Assembly (NCBI GenBank): GCA_003647525.1
Contig: QMMZ01000048.1
Span: forward strand, 1 to 8,780
Source of the DNA: Deltaproteobacteria bacterium
Lineage (GTDB): Bacteria; Desulfobacterota; Desulfobacteria; Desulfobacterales; ETH-SRB1
Direction: 5' to 3'
Length of the DNA stretch: 8,780 nt
Position numbers and translations under genes: made by a program. The number at the start of each line of letters is the position of its first letter. Positions within the stretch are counted from its first letter, which is position 1. Below the pieces are notes generated by a model that was not told the DNA's origin, made no database searches, and was given only the letters and a program-made list of their open reading frames with translations. This document shows positions 1 through 6,303 of this stretch, in pieces.

Positions 1-245
1 CTATAAAAAGTCCAAATGCTGTCGAGCTTAAAATCTTTACGGTCACCTTCCGACTTAACAACACCATTTTCATAATAAGTTTTCCAGTATCCATCAGGTT
101 CTCCATCACGCATAGTTCCTTCACTCGACAATTGTCCATTTTCGTAATAAAACTTATTATACCCATTCGGATCAACAACATTTTGTGCCGTTAATCCTAA
201 AAATGAAAACAAAAATATCAAGAGTAAAATTATTCGGTTTATCAT
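1..245 (-). CDS. Secreted MORN/YwqK-like repeat protein (C-terminus cut by window edge)
   Basis: Reading leftward from the ATG at 245-243, the frame stays open for 81 codons to the window edge, so only the N-terminal part is visible. Residues 1-20 form a hydrophobic signal peptide ending LTA, with probable cleavage before Gln21. There is no lipobox cysteine, so the product should be exported to the periplasm or beyond. Two repeats spaced 24 residues apart follow: YYENG at 33-37 and YYENG at 57-61, each followed by an SEG and then a DGYW or DSIW segment. This is the pattern of the MORN-variant repeats that databases label as YwqK-family antitoxin; that label does not establish a toxin-antitoxin role. 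The ATG overlaps the nadA stop in an ATGA arrangement, implying translational coupling to nadA. The function is unknown, and the repeats may form a beta-rich scaffold. Confidence 0.75.
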   Translation of the reverse strand, partial: MINRIILLLIFLFSFLGLTAQNVVDPNGYNKFYYENGQLSSEGTMRDGEPDGYWKTYYENGVVKSEGDRKDFKLDSIWTFY

Positions 246-1216
246 TTTACTAAATTCAGTTTTTTAGAAATATCCAACATTCTTCTTATGGGTTTCTCTG
301 CCATTTTAATTATTTGCTCAGAAAGTGTAATTTCTGGTTTTTCATTTTTCATGCACAAATATAACTTTTCCAGCGTATTTAATTTCATATATGGACAATC
401 ATTACACGAACAGGTTTTATCAGTAGGTACAATGATAAACTCTTTATCAGGAGAGTTTTTACGCATTTGATGAAGAATTCCCGTCTCAGTAGCTACAATG
501 TATTTTTCTGAATCATCCTTACTTGTATAATTCAACATTGCAGTTGTTGAACCCACATAATCGGCCAGTTCAAGAACAGCAGCCTTACACTCAGGATGAG
601 CAATCAATTTAGCATTCGGATTTTCAATCTTCAAATTAATTATAGCTTCAGTTGATAAAATATCATGCACTTCACAGGTTCCATCCCACAATACCATATT
701 TCGGCCAGTCACATTGTTTATGTATCCTCCCAAATTTTTATCAGGTGCAAAAATGATCTTTTGATGCTTTGGAAAAGATTCAACCAACTGAACAGCATTT
801 CCAGAAGTACAAATTACATCAGACATTGTTTTTATATCTGCAGTGCAATTGATATATGAAATTACCATATGATCAGGATACTTTGCTTTAAAATCGCTGA
901 ATTTATCTTTCGGACAAGATTCTGCCAGCGAGCAACCAGCTTCCAGATCAGGCAATAAAACTTTTGTGTCAGGATTTAAAATTTTTGCAGTTTCAGCCAT
1001 AAAATGAACGCCGGCAAACACAATTATATCTACATTTGACTCCGCAGCTTTTTGAGCAAGCCCTAAACTGTCACCTACATAATCGGCTATATCCTGTATT
1101 TCAGGTATCTGGTAAAAATGAGCCAATAAAAGAACATTCTTTTGCTTTTTAATTTCTAAAATTAGTTCTTTAATTTCTTTATCTGAATAATTGGTTAAGC
1201 GCTCTTCTTTTTTCAT
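242..1216 (-). CDS. nadA: Quinolinate synthase NadA
   Basis: This cytoplasmic enzyme condenses iminoaspartate (from NadB) with dihydroxyacetone phosphate to give quinolinate, the precursor of de novo NAD. It is a 324-residue protein, a normal length for the shorter NadA group. Family motifs appear in order: AHFYQ and PEIQDIADYVGDS (32-50), LPDLEAGCSLAE (88-99), the NCTADIK segment (123-129), the CTSGNAV segment (136-142), FAPDKNLGGYI (156-166), WDGTCEVH (177-184), HPECK (207-211), GSTTAM (222-227), TETGILH (243-249) and CSCNDCPYMKLN (269-280). By comparison with characterised NadA enzymes, the [4Fe-4S] ligands should be Cys95, Cys181 and Cys274. The ATG at 1216-1214 has no Shine-Dalgarno sequence, as is usual in this phylum. 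No nadB or nadC lies in the window. The only visible partner is the secreted repeat gene overlapping its stop. Confidence 0.97.
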   Translation of the reverse strand: MKKEERLTNYSDKEIKELILEIKKQKNVLLLAHFYQIPEIQDIADYVGDSLGLAQKAAESNVDIIVFAGVHFMAETAKILNPDTKVLLPDLEAGCSLAESCPKDKFSDFKAKYPDHMVISYINCTADIKTMSDVICTSGNAVQLVESFPKHQKIIFAPDKNLGGYINNVTGRNMVLWDGTCEVHDILSTEAIINLKIENPNAKLIAHPECKAAVLELADYVGSTTAMLNYTSKDDSEKYIVATETGILHQMRKNSPDKEFIIVPTDKTCSCNDCPYMKLNTLEKLYLCMKNEKPEITLSEQIIKMAEKPIRRMLDISKKLNLVK

Positions 1217-1297
1217 CTATATAATATATATATTTTTAAAGTAATAAATATGTAATAATAATTAGCCTGTTAATAGTGTTGAAAATATTATGACTGA

Positions 1298-1318
1298 ATG
1301 ATTGACTTCGTCAATTAT
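1298..1318. promoter_or_regulatory. Small stem-loop in the nadA upstream region
   Basis: ATTGAC (1301-1306) and GTCAAT (1310-1315) form a perfect 6-base-pair stem around a TTC loop. The stem extends by a G-T wobble and two A-T pairs to 1298/1318. It could fold in the nadA leader if transcription starts upstream of it. No T-tract follows in the sense needed for a terminator of a known gene, so no function is assigned. Confidence 0.25.
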
Positions 1319-1548
1319 GCTTTATTATTAACAGTAAATAAACAATTTTTATTACACTGTCACTTGTTTTATCACATTTATTAACTATATGTTAATAACC
1401 ATTTATGTTTAAAAATTTAGTAGAAACCATAATCAATTACATGTTCAAAATCACGCAAAAACTACTTAAAAATTAAATTAAAACTGAAGCTAATTTTTAC
1501 ATGTTATCTTCATTGTTAATAACCATGATGATTGTTATATTTTTTTAA

Positions 1549-1556
1549 CAAAACTA
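1549..1556 (-). promoter_or_regulatory. Candidate Bacteroidota -7 element for nadA
   Basis: On the minus strand these bases read TAGTTTTG, an exact match to the Bacteroidota TAnnTTTG -7 consensus, and no equal match lies closer to nadA. No TTG is seen at the usual -33 distance. Use of this site would give nadA an unusually long leader of about 320-330 bases containing the 1298-1318 stem-loop. A single 8-base match is weak evidence. Confidence 0.3.
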
Positions 1557-1679
1557 CACAGATATAAACAAAAAAGTGTTGACAAAATTAAGAATTTGAT
1601 TTTTAGGAGTATATACAGAAGTGTAATTTGTAAAAGATTTTTAAACGATTAATTTATAATCACATATATTATAAATACT

Positions 1680-1687
1680 TACTTTTG
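1680..1687 (+). promoter_or_regulatory. Probable promoter -7 element for rpiB-lutB
   Basis: TACTTTTG matches the Bacteroidota TAnnTTTG -7 consensus exactly and lies 19 bases before the rpiB ATG, leaving a short leader of roughly a dozen bases. The -33 region lacks a clear TTG. Position and match together make this the best promoter candidate for the rpiB-lutB unit. Confidence 0.5.
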
Positions 1688-1706
1688 TTTGAAATAAATT
1701 ATTAAC

Positions 1707-2156
1707 ATGTTTGATAAAAATCAGGTCTTGCCCATTGGTTCTGATCATGGGGGATATGAATTGAAACAATATATTATCCAAAAATTATCAGCCAAGGGTT
1801 ATAAATTTAAGGATTATGGAACCGATTCAGAAGGAAGTGTAGATTATCCTGATTTTATTCATCCGGTGGCTAAAGTTGTTAATGATGAAATTTATAGCTT
1901 TGGAATTATAATGTGTGGAAGTGGGCAGGGAGCAAATATGACTGCTAATAAATACCCAAACATAAGGGCTGCATTATGCTGGGATTTAGAGCAATCCAAA
2001 TTAACACGCTTACATAACAACGCCAATATAATTACGCTTCCTGGAAGGTTTGTTAATTTTGATACAGCAGTTGAAATGATTGAGGTTTTTTTAAATACTG
2101 ATTTTGAAGGTGGCAGACATATTAACAGAATTAATAAGATTCCTGTTATTGCTTAA
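1707..2156 (+). CDS. rpiB: Ribose-5-phosphate isomerase B
   Basis: This cytoplasmic enzyme interconverts ribose 5-phosphate and ribulose 5-phosphate in the non-oxidative pentose phosphate pathway. The 149-residue length is typical of RpiB. Visible motifs are GSDHGGYELK (11-20, with Asp13 and His14), DYGTDSEGSVDYPDF (36-50), MCGSGQGANMTANK (69-82), RAALCWD (87-93), RLHNNANI (101-108), GRF (113-115) and GGRHINR (135-141). By alignment with characterised RpiB, Cys70 is the catalytic base, the GSGQG loop and Asn77 region hold the enediolate, and His103, Arg114, Arg137 and Arg141 contact the ring oxygen or phosphate. The LacA/LacB galactose-6-phosphate isomerases are related, but the complete motif set and standalone gene favour RpiB. 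The stop is 14 bases before lutB on the same strand, so the two are probably co-transcribed. Confidence 0.95.
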   Translation: MFDKNQVLPIGSDHGGYELKQYIIQKLSAKGYKFKDYGTDSEGSVDYPDFIHPVAKVVNDEIYSFGIIMCGSGQGANMTANKYPNIRAALCWDLEQSKLTRLHNNANIITLPGRFVNFDTAVEMIEVFLNTDFEGGRHINRINKIPVIA

Positions 2157-2170
2157 ATTACAATTACAAA

Positions 2171-3547
2171 ATGGGTGAGATTTACCAAAAATTTATAAAA
2201 GATTCGGCTAAAAAGGCATTCGATCTTGAACATCGTTTTAAGATCAATTATAATATTGGTAAATACAATGAAGCTGTTATCAAAGGAAAGGATCAATTTA
2301 AAGATATTGAATTGGCCAGGGAAAGAGCAGCTGCTTTAAAACATAGGATTGTTAATAACCTGGAAATATATTTGGTTGAATTTGCGGCAAATTTTGAAAA
2401 AAACGGGGGAAAAATAATCTGGGCCCAAAACGCAGAAGAAGCTACACAAGAGATTTTATCATTGATGCGCAAAAAAGAGGCAAAAAATGTGGTGAAATCC
2501 AAGTCGATGATTACAGAAGAAATTGAATTGAATGAAGTATTGGAGCAAAATGACATCGAAATAGTTGAAACTGACTTGGGGGAATACATTGTACAAATTG
2601 CCGAAGAAAAGCCTTATCACATTGTAACTCCCGCGATGCACAAATCAAAGGATGATATTGCAGAATTATTTCATGAAAAGTTTGATACGCCCATTGAAAG
2701 TTCGCCAGAGGAATTGACTGGTTTTGTAAGGGATAGACTTCGGAAAAAGTTTGTAAATGCTGATGTTGGCATTACCGGAGGAAATTTTCTGATTGCAGAT
2801 ATAGGCGCAGTTTGTCTGACAGAAAATGAAGGCAATGGTCTGATGTCAACAGCTTTTCCAAAAACACATATTGCAGTTGTTGGAATTGAAAAGTTAATAC
2901 CTTCTTTGAGTGACCTGGATCTGTTTTGGCCATTGTTGGCTTCATATGGTACCGGACAAAAAATTACAGCTTATAATTCAATATTTACAGGGCCAAAAAA
3001 GGAAGGTGAAATAGATGGTCCGGAAGAAATGTACCTCGTATTGCTTGAAAATAACCGATCTGAAATATTGAAACATGAAAAACAGCGCAATGCTTTAACC
3101 TGTATTCGTTGTGGCGCATGTTTAAATGCCTGCCCGGTTTATAAAAATATTGGAGGCCATAGTTACAATACTACCTATAGCGGACCTATCGGAGCAGTTA
3201 TTACTCCGCATTTAAAGGGAATGGAAGAGTATAAACATTTAAGTTTTGCTTCTTCTTTATGTGGTGCTTGTACAGAAGTTTGCCCGGTAAAAATACCATT
3301 GCACGAAATGTTGTTGGATAACAGGAATGAAGCTGTAAAATTAGGGTACTCCAAAGTAAGTGAAAAAATTTCCATTTATGCAATGAAAACTTTTTTATCC
3401 AAACGAAAACGGATGGATATATTTAACTCCAAATTGAAGAATATTGGTGTACAGTTGGTTTTTAAAAATGCATGGGGATCACGAAGGGACCTTCCAAAAT
3501 TTGCCAATAAATCATTTCGTGATATGTGGCAGGAACGGGAAAAATAG
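2171..3547 (+). CDS. lutB: LutB/LldF-type iron-sulfur protein of L-lactate oxidation
   Basis: The 458 residues match LutB, the iron-sulfur subunit that works with LutA and LutC to oxidise L-lactate to pyruvate in the cytoplasm. An N-terminal LUD (DUF162-type) domain covers roughly residues 65-295; its signature runs from GITGGNFLIADIGAV (200-214) through NEGNGLMSTAFP (219-230) to HIAVVGIEKLIPS (233-245). A ferredoxin-like segment follows, with CxxCxxCxxxC (Cys311, 314, 317, 321), the SGPIGAVITP stretch (337-346) and CxxCxxxC (Cys364, 367, 371). The C-terminal tail has the WGSRRDLP (435-442) and SFRDMW (448-453) signatures of LutB. Length and all domains look intact. It sits behind rpiB, and neither lutA nor lutC is adjacent: the next gene is convergent. 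The partners may be encoded elsewhere, or this copy may have another redox role. Its stop TAG directly abuts the stop of the opposing gene. Confidence 0.9.
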   Translation: MGEIYQKFIKDSAKKAFDLEHRFKINYNIGKYNEAVIKGKDQFKDIELARERAAALKHRIVNNLEIYLVEFAANFEKNGGKIIWAQNAEEATQEILSLMRKKEAKNVVKSKSMITEEIELNEVLEQNDIEIVETDLGEYIVQIAEEKPYHIVTPAMHKSKDDIAELFHEKFDTPIESSPEELTGFVRDRLRKKFVNADVGITGGNFLIADIGAVCLTENEGNGLMSTAFPKTHIAVVGIEKLIPSLSDLDLFWPLLASYGTGQKITAYNSIFTGPKKEGEIDGPEEMYLVLLENNRSEILKHEKQRNALTCIRCGACLNACPVYKNIGGHSYNTTYSGPIGAVITPHLKGMEEYKHLSFASSLCGACTEVCPVKIPLHEMLLDNRNEAVKLGYSKVSEKISIYAMKTFLSKRKRMDIFNSKLKNIGVQLVFKNAWGSRRDLPKFANKSFRDMWQEREK

Positions 3548-4312
3548 TTAATTCCTGACACACCTTACAGGTAAACCACTCTTTTTGCTTGGATAACTTT
3601 TATGGATTTTATTGTCGGAAAAAACAAGATACCTGTATCTGGCACTTTGATCGCACGATGACATACATTGGGAAGAGGTCCAAAAGTATCCATACCGACC
3701 AAGTTTATCAAACAGGCCTTCTCTGTATCTAAAGCCTGTAGGTAAAGCAGAAAAGCCAGTTTCGTTTGTACCATTCCCCTCATCTATCCAAAGTGTATCA
3801 GATTTTATTTTCAGAGCAATATTATTTGAATCAGCCAACTCAGAACTTGTTTTGAGAAATAATTCCAGTTTATTCCATTCCGCATCAGCAGGTAAATGCC
3901 AACCATCCGGACATATTCCTTGGTGAAGACTATCGGATCCATTCCATAATTCTGAATTGTATTGATTAGGGAGTGCCATTGCAGTTGCCCAGTTATATAA
4001 AACACCATAGGTTTGATAATTCAGTGTTTGTTTTGCTTCAGCTACAATAGTATCGAAATAATTGTACACATAAAAACCACTATCCGAAACAGGGGAGGAA
4101 ACATAGGGAAGAAATTTTAAATTTTCAGCCATCCACCATTGATCATCAATAAGAACTGTTTCATAAGTTAGATTGTCTCTTTTATCAGTTAAATATCCTG
4201 TTTTGTCACCTGGTTCAATAATTTTTTGTGAGCTTTCGGTAGAACAACTGTAGCAGAATAAAGAAAAAATGAGTGCACTAAATATTAACTTGATAATTGA
4301 ATGTAACCTCAT
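3548..4312 (-). CDS. FISUMP-domain lipoprotein (Fibrobacter succinogenes major paralogous domain)
   Basis: This is a 254-residue predicted lipoprotein. A basic then hydrophobic signal runs to residue 22 and ends at a lipobox-like LFCYSC, with Cys23 as the probable acylated residue. The mature part carries the FISUMP fold motifs in order: YETVLIDDQWWMAENLK (50-66), GVLYNWATAM (103-112), GICPDGWHLPADAEW (132-146), NETGFSALPTGFR (183-195), YFWTSS (209-214) and the closing GLPVRCVRN (246-254). These domains are common on Bacteroidota and Fibrobacter envelope proteins; their biochemical role is not established. It has two extra cysteines (216 and 220) near the WTSS segment, besides Cys134 and Cys251; these could form disulfides outside the cytoplasm. 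The gene is convergent with lutB and divergent from the alpha-galactosidase gene, so it appears to be monocistronic. Confidence 0.88.
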   Translation of the reverse strand: MRLHSIIKLIFSALIFSLFCYSCSTESSQKIIEPGDKTGYLTDKRDNLTYETVLIDDQWWMAENLKFLPYVSSPVSDSGFYVYNYFDTIVAEAKQTLNYQTYGVLYNWATAMALPNQYNSELWNGSDSLHQGICPDGWHLPADAEWNKLELFLKTSSELADSNNIALKIKSDTLWIDEGNGTNETGFSALPTGFRYREGLFDKLGRYGYFWTSSQCMSSCDQSARYRYLVFSDNKIHKSYPSKKSGLPVRCVRN

Positions 4313-4335
4313 ATTGAATTAATTATTTGTCAATA

Positions 4336-4368
4336 CAAATGTAATGATAGTATGTTGATTTTATCAAA
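4336..4368 (-). promoter_or_regulatory. Promoter of the FISUMP lipoprotein gene
   Basis: On the minus strand, TTTG (4368-4365), a 21-base spacer and TACATTTG (4343-4336) match both the -33 and -7 elements of the Bacteroidota consensus. The -7 element ends 23 bases before the ATG at 4312. This is the best two-part promoter match in the window. Confidence 0.6.
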
Positions 4369-4396
4369 TGGTATGAAATTGATTCAAAAATTTATG

Positions 4397-4404
4397 TAGG
4401 TTTG
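4397..4404 (+). promoter_or_regulatory. Probable promoter -7 element for the alpha-galactosidase gene
   Basis: TAGGTTTG matches the TAnnTTTG -7 consensus and ends 28 bases before the ATG at 4433. A TTG lies at 4379-4381, but the 15-base spacer is shorter than usual, so the -33 part is weak. Confidence 0.45.
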
Positions 4405-4432
4405 AATAATTAATTGTTTACTCCTTAGAAAT

Positions 4433-6292
4433 ATGAAAATAAGAACTTTAATAGTTTCAATCATCTTGCTGATCTTGTTTGGATGCAATAGGGAAAATCA
4501 GCAAATTGGTAGTTATGAATCATTCGGGCAGATACCAACAATTCCTTTTTCTGCTGAACAAATTGAAATTGAGGGTGAGCTGGGAACATTTTCTGTTGAT
4601 ATTACTTCTAAAGAATTGGCTCCTAATTTGGAAATTGTTACCATAAAGCTTTTCGCCAATCAATTGGCTGTTCCTCCAAAGTTTAACCTTGAGTGGAGTT
4701 TCCCATCCATCGATGTATACCAGTTTTGGAATTCCAACATTCGTACTGATAAAGTAACTTATTATGTAAATGATGTAAAATCCAGGGCCTCCAGTCAGGT
4801 TCCCTTAATATCATTTATCAATGCTGGTGATAAAAACAGATTTACATTTGCCTTGTCCGATGCTTTGAATAAAATCAATACCAATACATGGTTAAGGGAA
4901 GAGGATTCAAAATTTTATTGCAATATTGAACTTTTTAGTGAACCACATCAACCCATTAAAGAATACAGTATTGATATCCGAATTGATAAAAGAAATATTC
5001 CATATTATGAGTCCATTAGCGAATCAATTGACTGGTGGGCAGCTATGCCAAATTATACACCAGCTTCTGTGCCTGATATTGCCAGAATGCCCATGTATTC
5101 TACCTGGTACAGTTTTCATCAAAATTTAGATGTTCAGGAAATTATCAAAGAATGTAGGATTGGAAAAAAACTTGGACTGGAGGCTGTAATCGTTGACGAT
5201 GGTTGGCAAACACTGGATAATAAAAGAGGTTATGCATATACAGGTGATTGGATTCCTGAACGAATGGGTGACATGAAGGCTTTTGTTGATAGTTTGCACG
5301 CTTTTGACATGAAAATTCTCTTATGGTATTCATTGCCTTTTATTGGTGAAAAGGCACAGTTGTTTAATCAGTTTAAAGGAAAATATTTGCACCATTGGGA
5401 AAGCCAGGGAACCTGGGTATTGGATCCACGTTATCCGGAGGTAAGGGAACACATCATCAATACTTATGAAACTGCACTTGTTGACTGGGAATTAGATGGA
5501 TTTAAACTGGACTTTCTGGGTTGGTTTTATGCTGATGAAAAAACTGATATGACAGCCCGAAATGGTCGTGATTATGCCTCAGTAAATGAAGCTACTGATC
5601 GATTAATGACTGATATTATGGCCAGGTTAAAATATATCAGGCCAGACATTATGATTGAATTTAGGCAACCTTATATTGGCCCTTTAATGCGTAAATATGG
5701 CAATATGTTTCGGGCAGCCGATTGTCCAAACATGGGAATTGTTAACCGCGTTAGAACTACCGATTTAAGAATTGCCTCAGGAAATACTGCAGTTCATTCT
5801 GACATGTTTATGTGGCACAAAGGTGATGCAGTTGAAAGTGCTGCACTACAAATTTTAAATATTTTATTTACTGTTCCCCAACTGTCGGTAAAGTTAGATT
5901 CCATTCCTAAGGAGCATTTTGAAATGGCTAAATTTTGGATCAATTACTGGAAGGAAAACAGAGAAGTATTACTGGACGGAACGTTTGTTCCTAAAAATCC
6001 GGAAGCTTTATACCCAGAATTAAGATCGGGCAAAAACAATAAAGAAATCATAGCTGTATATAATGATCAGGTAGTTAAAATGGCTAATTCCGAAATTGGG
6101 GAGTTTGATATAGTCAATGCAAAAAGTACAACTGAAATTATGATTGATTTTGAGTATAACTTTGGTAAAACAAATATATTCGTTTATGATTGCCTCGGAA
6201 TTCTTCATAATGAAGAACGAATAAATGTACAAAAGGGTGTTATCAAGGTTGTAGTTCCGCCTTCAGGCCTGGTAAAATTCAAAAGGAATTAG
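4433..6292 (+). CDS. Lipoprotein alpha-galactosidase-like glycoside hydrolase (GH36, clan GH-D)
   Basis: A 619-residue predicted lipoprotein that should hydrolyse terminal alpha-galactosyl residues with retention of configuration. The signal segment (2-17) ends LFGC, with Cys18 acylated. An N-terminal beta-rich region (about 30-215) is followed by a TIM barrel of the alpha-galactosidase type. Barrel landmarks are TWYSFHQ (224-230), VIVDDGWQT (252-260), GDWIPE (271-276), the ILLWYSLPF strand (295-303), WVLDPRYPEVRE (328-339), DGFKLDFLGW (355-364), IMIEFRQPY (406-414) and FRAADCP (426-432). By family alignment Asp360 is the nucleophile and Asp430 the acid/base. A C-terminal beta domain (about 525-619) closes the protein. 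Exact substrate is not readable; other GH-D activities remain possible. No SusC/SusD pair, transporter or further carbohydrate gene lies beside it, so it is not in a visible polysaccharide utilisation locus. Residues after Cys18 are not strongly acidic, giving no clear surface-export signal. Confidence 0.85.
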   Translation: MKIRTLIVSIILLILFGCNRENQQIGSYESFGQIPTIPFSAEQIEIEGELGTFSVDITSKELAPNLEIVTIKLFANQLAVPPKFNLEWSFPSIDVYQFWNSNIRTDKVTYYVNDVKSRASSQVPLISFINAGDKNRFTFALSDALNKINTNTWLREEDSKFYCNIELFSEPHQPIKEYSIDIRIDKRNIPYYESISESIDWWAAMPNYTPASVPDIARMPMYSTWYSFHQNLDVQEIIKECRIGKKLGLEAVIVDDGWQTLDNKRGYAYTGDWIPERMGDMKAFVDSLHAFDMKILLWYSLPFIGEKAQLFNQFKGKYLHHWESQGTWVLDPRYPEVREHIINTYETALVDWELDGFKLDFLGWFYADEKTDMTARNGRDYASVNEATDRLMTDIMARLKYIRPDIMIEFRQPYIGPLMRKYGNMFRAADCPNMGIVNRVRTTDLRIASGNTAVHSDMFMWHKGDAVESAALQILNILFTVPQLSVKLDSIPKEHFEMAKFWINYWKENREVLLDGTFVPKNPEALYPELRSGKNNKEIIAVYNDQVVKMANSEIGEFDIVNAKSTTEIMIDFEYNFGKTNIFVYDCLGILHNEERINVQKGVIKVVVPPSGLVKFKRN

Positions 6293-6303
6293 TTTAGAAA
6301 AAC

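Larger units (their letters stand above)
1217..1706. other. AT-rich divergent intergenic region between nadA and rpiB
   Basis: These 490 bases hold no convincing gene; short frames such as the one starting at 1441 close after about a dozen codons. The region separates the divergent nadA and rpiB-lutB units and should carry both promoters. It contains a -7-type promoter element next to rpiB (1680-1687), a weaker one on the other strand (1549-1556), a small perfect hairpin (1301-1315), and several copies of TGTTAATA in both orientations. No tRNA, known riboswitch or replication-origin signature was recognised. Confidence 0.7.
1268..1707. repeat. Recurrent TGTTAATA motif, including a 13-base direct repeat
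   Basis: The 13-base sequence TGTTAATAACCAT occurs exactly at 1390-1402 and 1514-1526. The core TGTTAATA also occurs at 1268-1275 on the plus strand, and as its reverse complement TATTAACA at 1326-1333 and 1700-1707, the last overlapping the rpiB start codon. The three plus-strand copies are 122 and 124 bases apart, but the DNA between them does not align. They could be binding sites for a regulator of the divergent genes or chance in AT-rich DNA; the role is inference. Confidence 0.4.

Noticed and set aside
665..859. Open frames on the strand opposite nadA, and similar ones within lutB, the FISUMP gene and the alpha-galactosidase gene
   Set aside because: They lie wholly inside genes with clear family motifs, have no recognisable protein features, and are best explained as chance open frames.
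1579..1615. TTGACA and TATATA as a sigma70-type promoter
   Set aside because: The spacer is 25 bases, too long for that class, and the surrounding genes use Bacteroidota-type elements; the TAnnTTTG match at 1680-1687 is better placed for rpiB.
1217..1706. A replication origin in the AT-rich spacer
   Set aside because: No cluster of DnaA boxes is present; the nearest look-alike, TTATCACAT around 1369, lacks the consensus, and neither dnaA nor other origin-linked genes are nearby.
6252..6275. CAGGCCTG palindrome and GCCT-TC-AGGC stem near the end of the alpha-galactosidase gene as a terminator
   Set aside because: The stem is only four base pairs with a two-base loop, lies within coding sequence and is not followed by a T-tract.
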